A stretch of 64,000 bases of DNA from contig NZ_SDSI01000002.1 in NCBI RefSeq assembly GCF_004153605.1, positions 62,001 through 126,000 on the forward strand, written 5' to 3'. The stretch is from Qipengyuania_B thermophila. GTDB lineage: Bacteria > Pseudomonadota > Alphaproteobacteria > Sphingomonadales > Sphingomonadaceae. Below are positions 46,391 to 53,712 of the stretch, one piece after another. Each line of letters starts with the position of its first letter. Position 1 is the stretch's first letter. The notes beneath the pieces were generated by a model. It did no database searches, was not told the DNA's origin, and saw nothing but the letters and a program-made list of their open reading frames with translations. A program made the position numbers and the translations under genes.

Positions 46391-47567
46391 CCCACTGCCC
46401 GCCGCGGCGCCTCGCCAGGCCGAGATAGAGCGGGACCTTCCACAGCACGTAGGCCGGCGCCGCCGCGGCGGCGCGCAGCGACAGCACGCCCCGGCCTTCC
46501 CGCAACCACGCGAGCGCCGTCAGCGCCAGCGCAAGGCTGAGTGCCACCGCAAGCATGAACGCAGGTGCAGCGCTCGCGCCGAGGACGCTCAGCCCGGTTG
46601 TGAGCAGCAGCATCGCACCCGCGAGCAGCAGCAGCATCGCCAGCGGCGGCACCAGCAGATGCATTCCAAGGGCAAATGCATGACGCGAGCCTGCGCGCAC
46701 CCCTTGAAGCAGCAGGGGCATGGCCTGTCGCCGGGCAATGGACAGGAAGCCGCCTTCCCAACGCCGCCGCTGCGCGGCGAGGGCCGCGGCGGGTGCGGGA
46801 GCGCTCTCGATGCCGGCGTCCTCGACCAGCGTCACCCCGACTCCCTGCCCGGCGAAGGTGACGGCGAGTTGCAGGTCTTCCGCAAGATGCCCGCTAGCGA
46901 GCGGCGCGGCGGCAAACAGCCGCCAGGGAAACGCCATGCCCGTGCCGAACAGAGTGATGCCGCCGCCCAGCCGCAGCAGGCCGCGTGCGCGGACGAGGTT
47001 CTTCACCAGCATGGCGAAGTTGGAAATCTGCGACAGGGGAGGCGTGTGCGGCCCGCCGACGAGAAGGTTGCGCGCCTGTGCCGGACGGTTGAGGGCGCGG
47101 GCCACAGCCGTTAGCCGCGCGATCGCGCTCCAGGTGGTGCGGCAATCCCCGTCGAGCACGACGACGACGCATGGCTGCCGGTCCGGTGGGCGACAGGCGA
47201 GATGATCGCGCCCCCAGGCCAGCGCGTAGCCCTTGCCCCGCCGCGCCGGGTCGTCCCTTTCGGTCACCTCCGCGCCCGCCCGGCGTGCGCGCGCCGCCGT
47301 GTCGTCGGTGCAGTTGTCCGCCACCACAAGGATTTCGGCTCCGGGCGGGACCGGCGTCAGGCCGGCAAGTGTCGCCTCGATGCCCGCTGCCTCGTCATGC
47401 GCGGGGATCAGCACCGCGATCCGCTTCGGTGCCCGCGCGTCCGGCATCACGACCGTCCGCCAAAGGCCGAGCGCCACCTCCAGCGCATACCAGCCCAGCA
47501 GCACGAGCAACGGCGCCGTCACCAGCCATGCGAGCGCGGTGAGGAAGGGAAGGGCGGCACCGGACAT
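46347..47567 (-). CDS. Family-2 glycosyltransferase, membrane-bound
   Basis: This 406-residue processive-type GT2 has an N-terminal helix (residues about 8-35), a catalytic domain beginning RIAVLIPAHDEAAGIEATLAG, and C-terminal helices after residue 290. Catalytic elements are VVLDGDCR (DxD-like), GHLAEDLQLAV (catalytic base ED) and QRRRWEGG (QxxRW), typical of cellulose or hyaluronan synthase-like enzymes. It starts three bases after the stop of the GT4 gene on the same strand. Donor and acceptor sugars are unknown. Confidence 0.92.
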   Translation of the reverse strand: MSGAALPFLTALAWLVTAPLLVLLGWYALEVALGLWRTVVMPDARAPKRIAVLIPAHDEAAGIEATLAGLTPVPPGAEILVVADNCTDDTAARARRAGAEVTERDDPARRGKGYALAWGRDHLACRPPDRQPCVVVVLDGDCRTTWSAIARLTAVARALNRPAQARNLLVGGPHTPPLSQISNFAMLVKNLVRARGLLRLGGGITLFGTGMAFPWRLFAAAPLASGHLAEDLQLAVTFAGQGVGVTLVEDAGIESAPAPAAALAAQRRRWEGGFLSIARRQAMPLLLQGVRAGSRHAFALGMHLLVPPLAMLLLLAGAMLLLTTGLSVLGASAAPAFMLAVALSLALALTALAWLREGRGVLSLRAAAAAPAYVLWKVPLYLGLARRRGGQWVRTRREPEPGGPST

Positions 47568-47570
47568 CGA

Positions 47571-48719
47571 TCAGGCGACCTGGCTGTTTTTCTCGTGGCG
47601 GCGGCGGGCGACCGTCGCCGTGACGAACTCGGCGTAGGCGGCAGCGATGCGCGGCCAAGCGAAGCGCGCAAGGTCCGGCGCGCAAGAGTTCCGGCCGCCC
47701 AGAGCGTCCCGCAGCGCCGCAGACACGCCCCCCAGATCGTCGGTGTCGATCAGGCCAGGCGCGTCGCCGCCAAGGATCCACCGGGTCAGCCCGCAGTCAT
47801 GCGCGACGATCGGCAGGCCCGTGGCACCGGCTTCCAGATAGACGTTGCCGAAGGACTCTACCTTGGAGAGGTGCAGGAACACGTCGGCGCTGCGATAGAG
47901 AAGGGGCATGTCGCCGGCCGGAACCTCCAGCCGGCGATAGCGGCCGGGCAACATCTGCGCCGCCAGCCGCTCCGCCTCGTCCCGCAGCGGGCCGTCGCCG
48001 GCGACGACCAGCATGGCGTCGGGAACGGCAGCCATGGCGCGGATCCCGTCGAGCACCCGCTTGGTGTCCATCAGCGCGCTGACCATCAGCACAACAGGGC
48101 GCTCAGCAGGCAGGGCGAAGCGCGCCCGGTCCCCGGCGCCAGGGGCAAACCGCTCCAGATCGATCCCGTTCGGGATGAGAGCCGCATTCCAGCGGTCGCG
48201 GTTCCGCGCGAAGTATTCGGGGTTCGTGCAGACCAGCCCGTCGCATCCGAACCACCGGTACTCGGCGTTGCCCGCCAAGGCCGGCCAGTCGCCGTTCTGC
48301 GTGACGAAGATGTGGGCAGGGGCGCGCGACCGGTGACGGCGCAGGATCCAGTTGGTGAAAGGGTAGGCGCAGGTCAGCGTCGCATCGAAACCGCCGAGCG
48401 GCAGCCGCGAGAGGCGCAGCGCGAAGGCGGCATCCTCCCAGTGCGTCTCGTTGCGGAACGGCGGGAGCGCCGGCAGACGTTCGAACCGCTCGCGGCCGGG
48501 CGACGGCACATGGACGAAGCGATAGGCGGTGTCCGCGCGCGGCAGGCCGCTGCCGGCCACGACCACCTCGGCCGCGCCCGTGCCGGCAAGCTCCTGCGCG
48601 ACGCGCAACAACGCCGTTTCCGCACCCCGGTCGATCCGGTGGAAGCCGGACAACGCGAACAGCAGCCGCAGTCGACGGCCGCGGGACGGATCCCCAGCGC
48701 GCACGCCCGTGCCTGTCAT
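47571..48719 (-). CDS. Family-4 glycosyltransferase
   Basis: This 382-residue GT-B enzyme opens with LRLLFALSGFHRIDRGAE and has the donor-binding site VESFGNVYLEAGATGLPIVA, the E-x7-E motif of GT4 retaining glycosyltransferases. IPNGIDLERF and VLMVSALMDTKR mark the interdomain region. The ATG at 48719 has AAGGGTC immediately upstream; the open frame beyond it is an Arg-rich overlap with the PPIase gene. It lies directly upstream of, and is probably co-transcribed with, the GT2 gene. Confidence 0.93.
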   Translation of the reverse strand: MTGTGVRAGDPSRGRRLRLLFALSGFHRIDRGAETALLRVAQELAGTGAAEVVVAGSGLPRADTAYRFVHVPSPGRERFERLPALPPFRNETHWEDAAFALRLSRLPLGGFDATLTCAYPFTNWILRRHRSRAPAHIFVTQNGDWPALAGNAEYRWFGCDGLVCTNPEYFARNRDRWNAALIPNGIDLERFAPGAGDRARFALPAERPVVLMVSALMDTKRVLDGIRAMAAVPDAMLVVAGDGPLRDEAERLAAQMLPGRYRRLEVPAGDMPLLYRSADVFLHLSKVESFGNVYLEAGATGLPIVAHDCGLTRWILGGDAPGLIDTDDLGGVSAALRDALGGRNSCAPDLARFAWPRIAAAYAEFVTATVARRRHEKNSQVA

Positions 48720-48741
48720 GACCCTTGCGGCCGGGCGGCGC

Positions 48742-49626
48742 TCAGTTGGCGGCCGGCGGTGTCGCCTGCGCCGCTGGCGACGCGCCGGCGGTGCGCGCAT
48801 TGCCTGCACCCTGGCGAGCGGGCGGCGCAAACCCTTCCTGATAGGTGATCTGCGCGGTGCGGCGTGCTTCCTCCAGCCGCGTCTGCAGCGCGCGGTTGAC
48901 GTTCTCGCTGCGGATCGCCTCGAGCGCGACGGGGCGTGCGGCCTCGGGCGGGATCGGTTGCGAGGTCGTGCCCGTGATCACCGCCACGGTGACCATGCCG
49001 CCTTCGGGGGTGATGAACGGCTCTCCCGCCGGCAAGCGGCGGATCTGGGCCAGCCGCTCTTCGCCGAGCCGGGCGCTGTCCATCTGGGCCGGCCCGCGGT
49101 TAAACTGGATCCCCAGCCTGTTGAGCGTCGCGGCGACTTCCGCCATCGAGCTGGCGCTCTCGAGCGCGCGGAGCGAGGTGATGTCGGCGGGAAGGGGGAA
49201 CTGGATCCGGTCGAGCGTGTAGATCGTGCGTTCGGCGAAGATGCCGGGATTGGCCTGCACGTAGGCATCGATCGCGCGCTGGTCGGGCACGGAGGCGGCG
49301 CGCTCCTGTCGCTGCCGGTAGAGTTGAACCAGCAGCGCATCTTCAAGCTGCCGCTTGCGGATCAAATATTCGGGCGACTGCTCCACCCCTTCCTCGCGGG
49401 CGATGTTCGCGAGGAGGCGCCGTTCGATGATCCGCTCCAGAGCGGTTTGCTGCACCTGCTTCTCGTCGACCCCGGCCGGGATGTTGAGCCCGCTGAGTTC
49501 GGCGTTGATTTCCTGAAGCGTGATCTCTTCCCCGTTGACCACGGCCGCGACCTGTCCGGTCGGCTCCCGATCGCAGGCGGCCAGTGCCGTGGTGGCGAGA
49601 ACGGCCGCTAGAAGCGCTTTCTTCAT
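48742..49626 (-). CDS. EpsD-like peptidyl-prolyl isomerase lipoprotein
   Basis: This 294-residue protein has a lipoprotein signal MKKALLAAVLATTALAAC followed by a SurA-like N-terminal domain (VAAVVNGEEITLQEINAEL, LERIIERRLLANIAREEG) and a parvulin-like part with poorly conserved catalytic residues. This matches the EpsD family of PPIases that accompany exosortase exopolysaccharide clusters. The C-terminus is Ala/Pro-rich. AGGGAT lies eight bases before the ATG at 49626. It follows epsI by 22 bases. The family role is probably folding of outer-membrane components. Confidence 0.85.
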   Translation of the reverse strand: MKKALLAAVLATTALAACDREPTGQVAAVVNGEEITLQEINAELSGLNIPAGVDEKQVQQTALERIIERRLLANIAREEGVEQSPEYLIRKRQLEDALLVQLYRQRQERAASVPDQRAIDAYVQANPGIFAERTIYTLDRIQFPLPADITSLRALESASSMAEVAATLNRLGIQFNRGPAQMDSARLGEERLAQIRRLPAGEPFITPEGGMVTVAVITGTTSQPIPPEAARPVALEAIRSENVNRALQTRLEEARRTAQITYQEGFAPPARQGAGNARTAGASPAAQATPPAAN

Positions 49627-49648
49627 GTTCTGATCCCTGTTCGTGACG

Positions 49649-50365
49649 TCAGCCGTTGCCGATGAGCAACCGGCGAAGCGGAGGTGGCGAGGCGCCGATG
49701 AGGGCGGAGGCGAAACTCTCCAGCTCGGCCGCGGCGGCGCCCGCATCTGTGCCGAGGAGCGACACCCGCATCATCATGCCGTCCGGGATCGCGCCGGCGA
49801 TGTTGGCGCGCACCACGGCGAGCCGCTGCTCGGCCCAGGTGCGGGGGAAGGCGTCGCCGAGGCGGGTGAAGTAGCCGACCTGTTCCACACGATCCGGGCC
49901 GGTGGCGGTGAAGAAGTTCGCCGGGATGGCGAGGCCGGGCACGTCGATGCGGAAAGGACGGGTTTCGCTGAGCCGGAAACCGCCGACGGGGTAGCACACC
50001 TCAGGCCGGTGCACCTGCAACATGCCGTCCTGCCGGTTGTTGTAGGCGAGCAGCAGCATCGTCGACGGCTGTCCCGGCGACGTATAGGTGCGGGTGACCA
50101 GGCTGTCGTAGAGACGGTCGCGCAGGGCGTCGGGCGGCGGCAGAACGACGCTTGACGCCTCGACGGTGGTCCAGCGTCCGAACTGCTTGGGAACCCAGCT
50201 TTCGAAAACCTTGGGATCGACGCGAGGCGCCCGCACTTCGGGCTGCCGCGCATAGGCGATCCCGGACGCGCTGAGGAGAACGCCGCCGATCAGCAGGTTG
50301 CGGCGGCTGAGCGTGACCGGGGCGGGTTGCGCAGACCGCTCGCTGGCAAGATCCGGGGGGGTCAT
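49649..50365 (-). CDS. epsI: Exosortase-associated protein EpsI
   Basis: This 238-residue protein is the EpsI (DUF3485) partner of the exosortase, encoded here as a separate gene rather than fused. It has an N-terminal signal or anchor after LSRRNLLIGGVLLSASGIA, and the conserved core QDGMLQVHRPEVCYPVGGF, whose His-Arg-Pro-Glu-x-Cys is the family hallmark. It starts at 50365 on the ATGA shared with the exosortase stop. The double Arg before the hydrophobic run resembles a Tat-type signal but is probably a simple anchor. Confidence 0.93.
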   Translation of the reverse strand: MTPPDLASERSAQPAPVTLSRRNLLIGGVLLSASGIAYARQPEVRAPRVDPKVFESWVPKQFGRWTTVEASSVVLPPPDALRDRLYDSLVTRTYTSPGQPSTMLLLAYNNRQDGMLQVHRPEVCYPVGGFRLSETRPFRIDVPGLAIPANFFTATGPDRVEQVGYFTRLGDAFPRTWAEQRLAVVRANIAGAIPDGMMMRVSLLGTDAGAAAAELESFASALIGASPPPLRRLLIGNG

Positions 50366-51300
50366 GAGAGATGCTCCCGATCGGCCGCAGTGCCGGAGAG
50401 ACCCGGCGAACGACGCTGCTGGTAGCGATACCAGAGCGGGCGCAGCAGCTCGTCCAGCGCGAACATGATGCCGAGCGCGATGGCGAACATGAACAGGCCG
50501 GCGAAATTGTGGAGGAAGCCCTGGGCGGTGGCCTCGCCCGCATGGTAGGTCAGCAGGATCAGGATCAGCACCCGCGCGAAGTTCGCCAGCAGGGCAACAG
50601 GGATCACCAGCAGGACCAGAAACAGTGCATACCGCCATTCGGCCTGATGGCGCAGATAGACATAGAACAGGGTGATCGCAGTCAGCGAGATCAGCGAATT
50701 GAGACCGGAACACGCCGCCGCGACCAGCAGTTCGTACTGGCCGATGAAGATCCGCACACCTTCGCCGCCGATCGGGTAGCCGAACAGGCGCAGGAGCGCG
50801 ATCGACCACTCGGAAAGCGCCATCTTCAACGGCACCGTCAGGGCCGCGATCAGCGTTTCGGGCGGCGGGAAGGCGAAGGCAAGGTAGAGCAGGGGGAACC
50901 AGAGCGCCCGGATCACCCGCTCTCCGACCAGGCTGTAGAGGACGGTGACGAGCACCGCGTACATGACGTAGCCTTCAAGCTCGACGATCTGCGTCACCCG
51001 CGTCAGCACGAAAAGCGGCACGAGCACCGCAAGCCCCAGAGCAACAACTGCGGCCCGGCCGGGGCGGGCAAGGTGCCGCACCTCGGTCCATTCGCGCCAC
51101 AGCAGCCACAGACCCGTGGCCAGGATGATGGGGCCGTGTGCGCCTTCCTCGCCCGTCCAGCCGTTCTGGGCGACGAACATCATGGTGGGCACGACGAACG
51201 CCACAAGAGCGAGGAGAAGCACGAGCCGGTCGGCGGTCAGCACCCGGCCCAGCCTCGCCCGCGGACGCGCCTCCTGTGTGTCGGCGATGAGTGTGGCCAT
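50362..51300 (-). CDS. xrtV: Exosortase, probably V-type
   Basis: This 312-residue polytopic inner-membrane transpeptidase cleaves the PEP-CTERM sorting signal. Eight or so hydrophobic helices are evident. The catalytic residues are Cys197 in VAAACSGLNSL, Arg243 in ANFARVL and His264 in FLHNFAGL, arranged as in all exosortases. I assign it to the V type because the same locus carries the small XrtV accessory protein and a free-standing EpsI; sequence alone would only support a generic exosortase. The start at 51300 (MATLIAD) has AAGGA upstream. It is translationally coupled to epsI. Confidence 0.88.
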   Translation of the reverse strand: MATLIADTQEARPRARLGRVLTADRLVLLLALVAFVVPTMMFVAQNGWTGEEGAHGPIILATGLWLLWREWTEVRHLARPGRAAVVALGLAVLVPLFVLTRVTQIVELEGYVMYAVLVTVLYSLVGERVIRALWFPLLYLAFAFPPPETLIAALTVPLKMALSEWSIALLRLFGYPIGGEGVRIFIGQYELLVAAACSGLNSLISLTAITLFYVYLRHQAEWRYALFLVLLVIPVALLANFARVLILILLTYHAGEATAQGFLHNFAGLFMFAIALGIMFALDELLRPLWYRYQQRRSPGLSGTAADREHLS

Positions 51301-51448
51301 GGATCCTTCGCAGCAGCAGGTGCGCCGATCTGCCAATCGGAACGCGCGTGAAGCAGTCTAGGGGCGAACGGCGCGACTCACAATCGCTTTCGCGGACGAC
51401 GGCAGCGGCGTGCCAAATAAGGGCAGCTTCGCAAAACAATTAGCGCAA

Positions 51449-51478
51449 AGAAAAAGGGGCGACAAAATGCCGCCCCTT
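51449..51478 (-). terminator. Rho-independent terminator after the PEP-CTERM gene
   Basis: On the minus strand, AAGGGGCG (51478 down to 51471) and its partner CGCCCCTT (51461 down to 51454) form an 8-bp stem around a 9-base loop, followed by a run of T residues (TTTTTCTTT reading on from 51455). It lies 24 bases after the PEP-CTERM stop and before the exosortase gene start, so it should separate the abundant cargo transcript from the exosortase operon. Confidence 0.85.
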
Positions 51479-51501
51479 CCCCGTGAGAGTGTGTCGTACG
51501 C

Positions 51502-52053
51502 TCAGGCGAAGCTGTAGCGAACGCGCGCTTCCTGCGCGGACACCTTGTTCCGACGCATGGAGAAGCCAACCGCCGCGAAACCGAGCAGCAGCAGCGCCCA
51601 GGTCGTCGGCTCGGGAACCGCAGCCGTCGGCGAGAAGGTGATGCTGCCCCCGAAGGAACCGACGCCGCGGCTCAGGCCGTTGACGACGAGCGTCTGCGTC
51701 CCCGCCATGGTCGGGAAGTTCGAGATGGTGGCGAACTCGTTGGCGCCCGGGATCAGCGTCAGCGCCGTGCCGTTCAGCAGCACGGAGGTGAAGTCGATGT
51801 TGTTGGTCGCCGTGGTCGCGCTCGTGCTGAGGGCGACGCTGGTGAGGCCCATCGACGGCAGCTCGAAGGTGAACGTCTCCGTGAAGGAGAACGGCGACTC
51901 CGGCGTACCGCCGCTCACAACCATGTCGACAGCGCCGGTGCGCACGCCGCCCGGTCCCGGCGTGAGGGTGATGACGGTCGCGGCACTGGCCGGTGCCGCC
52001 AGCGCGACGAAGGCAGCGGCGGACGCTGCGGTGGAAAGAAGAATGTTGCGCAT
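51502..52053 (-). CDS. PEP-CTERM protein with PEPxxWA-type sorting signal
   Basis: This 183-residue secreted protein has a signal peptide (MRNILLSTAASAAAFVALAA, cleavage near PASA-AT) and a Thr/Ser-rich beta-type body with few charges. It ends with a sorting signal: VPEPTTWALLLLGFAAVGF then the basic MRRNK and a tail VRYSFA. PEP-x-x-WA with a transmembrane helix and Arg pair is the sphingomonad form of the exosortase recognition signal. It is the likely substrate of the exosortase encoded next to it. AAGGGG lies about ten bases upstream of the ATG. The gene has its own terminator and a long divergent upstream region, suggesting separate regulation. The mature function is unknown; it may be a surface or matrix protein. 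Confidence 0.9.
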   Translation of the reverse strand: MRNILLSTAASAAAFVALAAPASAATVITLTPGPGGVRTGAVDMVVSGGTPESPFSFTETFTFELPSMGLTSVALSTSATTATNNIDFTSVLLNGTALTLIPGANEFATISNFPTMAGTQTLVVNGLSRGVGSFGGSITFSPTAAVPEPTTWALLLLGFAAVGFSMRRNKVSAQEARVRYSFA

Positions 52054-52400
52054 TGAAGAAGAACCCCTTGATCGATCTTTGCAAAGCCAGGAACGAGTCC
52101 TGATGAGTGGCGCGACCCTGTGCTGCGGCTCCCACCTGCCGCATGCCAGCTCCTCCGGTGTGCAGAAGCTGACAGTTGCCAAAGCGTTAACCACGCAGAG
52201 GGTTCCGCTGTCTAGGCATTTTTTTGCAGATGCACACGAGTTCGTGCGGCGCTGTGCTGATCTGGGACGTTGGAATTGCGTCCCCCTTCAACCCAGCGGC
52301 AGGCGCTCCTCAAGCGTTAAGCCGCTTTAACCGGACGCCTTAGACCTCCCTTAACCTCGCCCTTCGACAAGACGGGCAACGCGTTAGGGCGGGGGAAAGC
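52054..52400. promoter_or_regulatory. Divergent intergenic region with TTAAC-rich inverted repeat
   Basis: This 347-base gene-free stretch lies between the divergent PEP-CTERM and DUF1996 genes and must hold both promoters. It is less GC-rich than its surroundings. TTAAC recurs near 52190, 52327 and 52354. GTTAA at 52316-52320 and TTAAC at 52327-52331 form an inverted repeat around a 6-base spacer, a possible operator. A run of seven T lies near 52219. I looked for a sigma-54 -24/-12 element (TGGCAC-N5-TTGC), known for PEP-CTERM genes elsewhere, and did not find one on either strand. Confidence 0.4.
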
Positions 52401-53651
52401 ATGAAACCTGTCGGATATTCGGTGGCCACGCTGGCGGCTCTCCTGAGCTTGGGGGGATGCTACAAGGAGAAGGCGGGCAAGCCCGGCAAGGCTCCGCCTG
52501 CGGAGATTGCCAGCCCGGCACCGACACCGTCGCCGACTCCCACCCCCAGTCCGACGCCCAGCCCCACACCGACGACGCCGCCGTTCACCGGTACACCCAC
52601 GGCCGTCGGGCCGGATGCGAGCGGGATCAGGCAGCTCGCCTCGATTCCGAGCAATTTCGACACCAGCGTTCATTACGAGGCAATACCTCCAGCGAGTAGC
52701 GGCGCCCCGGACGTGGTGGGTGCCTTCCGGTTCCTCTGCCGACCGTCGCATCTCGCCTATGACGACCCGATCGTGTTCCCCGGACAGAAAGGCCGGTCGC
52801 ACCTGCACCAGTTCTTCGGCAACACGCTGGCAGACGCGAACTCTACCTACGAGTCGCTGCGCACGACTGGCGACAGCACCTGCAACAATATGCTGAACCG
52901 GTCCGCCTACTGGATCCCGGCCATGCTGAATGGGTTTGGCAAGGTGGTATTGCCTGACGCCATTTCCGTTTATTACAAGCGCCGCCCGGCTTCCGACCCG
53001 CTTTGTCGAAACGGGAGCACCAAGGGATGCATCGCGCTCCCGCGTGGCTTGCGCTACGTCTTCGGTCGCACGATGGACGGCAAGCTTCCCGCTGGCCAGT
53101 TCGGCATCGAATGCATAGGCGGCTCAGGGCCACACCAGAAGTTTGCCAATATTCCCGAAGCAGCGCGTTCTTGCCCGGTCGGGGCACAATTGCTGATTTC
53201 TGTCTCTGCTCCGGACTGCTGGGATGGCGTGAACTTGGATGTCCCTGATCATCGTTCCCATGTCTCGGACCAGGTGCTGGTGAACGGACAGGATGCGTGC
53301 CCCGCATCGCATCCCTATCGTATTCCGAAGTTCACCTTGACCGCCATTTACACACTGGATGACACCATCGATCGCTCCGGAGATTTGTCCACATCGCGAG
53401 CCACCTGGCACTTTTCCTCGGATCGCCAGGAGGGGATGACTCCTCAGATTGCAGGTACGACATTCCACGCGGACTGGTTCGGCGCATGGGATGACGACGC
53501 CCTCAAAGCATGGACGGCCAACTGCATCGACAGACTGCTCACGTGTGCGAGCGGGAACCTGGGAGATGGTCGCATGCTCCGCATCAACAGCATCTCTCGC
53601 GAAAGAACCGGCTCCAAGCTCGTGGACGTTCCTGCGCGGCCGAGGGTCTGA
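52401..53651 (+). CDS. DUF1996-domain lipoprotein
   Basis: This 416-residue protein has a signal with lipobox LLSLGGC (about residue 21), then a Pro/Thr/Ser repeat linker (residues about 39-62, units SPTPTP) that would extend it from the membrane. The DUF1996 domain follows, recognised by RSHLHQFFGNTLADANSTYE and by LPRGLRYVFGRTMDGKLP and CWDGVNLDVPDHRSH. DUF1996 occurs widely in fungi and bacteria without an established activity; the conserved histidines suggest metal or carbohydrate binding. Seven or more cysteines in the domain suggest disulphides. The second half of the gene is less GC-rich than its neighbours. It borders the exosortase locus, but participation is not shown. Confidence 0.88.
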   Translation: MKPVGYSVATLAALLSLGGCYKEKAGKPGKAPPAEIASPAPTPSPTPTPSPTPSPTPTTPPFTGTPTAVGPDASGIRQLASIPSNFDTSVHYEAIPPASSGAPDVVGAFRFLCRPSHLAYDDPIVFPGQKGRSHLHQFFGNTLADANSTYESLRTTGDSTCNNMLNRSAYWIPAMLNGFGKVVLPDAISVYYKRRPASDPLCRNGSTKGCIALPRGLRYVFGRTMDGKLPAGQFGIECIGGSGPHQKFANIPEAARSCPVGAQLLISVSAPDCWDGVNLDVPDHRSHVSDQVLVNGQDACPASHPYRIPKFTLTAIYTLDDTIDRSGDLSTSRATWHFSSDRQEGMTPQIAGTTFHADWFGAWDDDALKAWTANCIDRLLTCASGNLGDGRMLRINSISRERTGSKLVDVPARPRV

Positions 53652-53659
53652 GGCTGGAT

Positions 53660-53693
53660 GAGGGCGACGCGCGACTGCGCGTCCTCCTCGTTT
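53660..53693. terminator. Probable bidirectional terminator between DUF1996 and photolyase genes
   Basis: GACGCGC at 53666-53672 pairs with GCGCGTC at 53677-53683 around a GACT loop. The stem can be lengthened by GAGG/CTCC-type pairing across a small internal loop, and a short GTTT follows on the plus strand. It sits 15 bases after the DUF1996 stop and about 20 bases from the convergent photolyase stop. The T tract is short, so the call is moderate. Confidence 0.5.
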
Positions 53694-53712
53694 CACCATT
53701 GCACTCCCGCAT

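Noticed and set aside
49649..51300. Fused exosortase-EpsI protein in one frame
   Set aside because: The exosortase and EpsI are in different frames with an ATGA junction at 50362-50365; the apparent fusion comes only from a frame open antisense to helices of the exosortase.
52054..52400. Sigma-54 promoter for the PEP-CTERM gene
   Set aside because: No TGGCAC-N5-TTGC element was found on either strand; neither prsK nor prsR is nearby.
52510..52590. Short tandem repeats resembling a CRISPR or minisatellite
   Set aside because: The repeats are 6-9 base units coding a Pro/Thr/Ser linker within a single open frame. There are no spacers.
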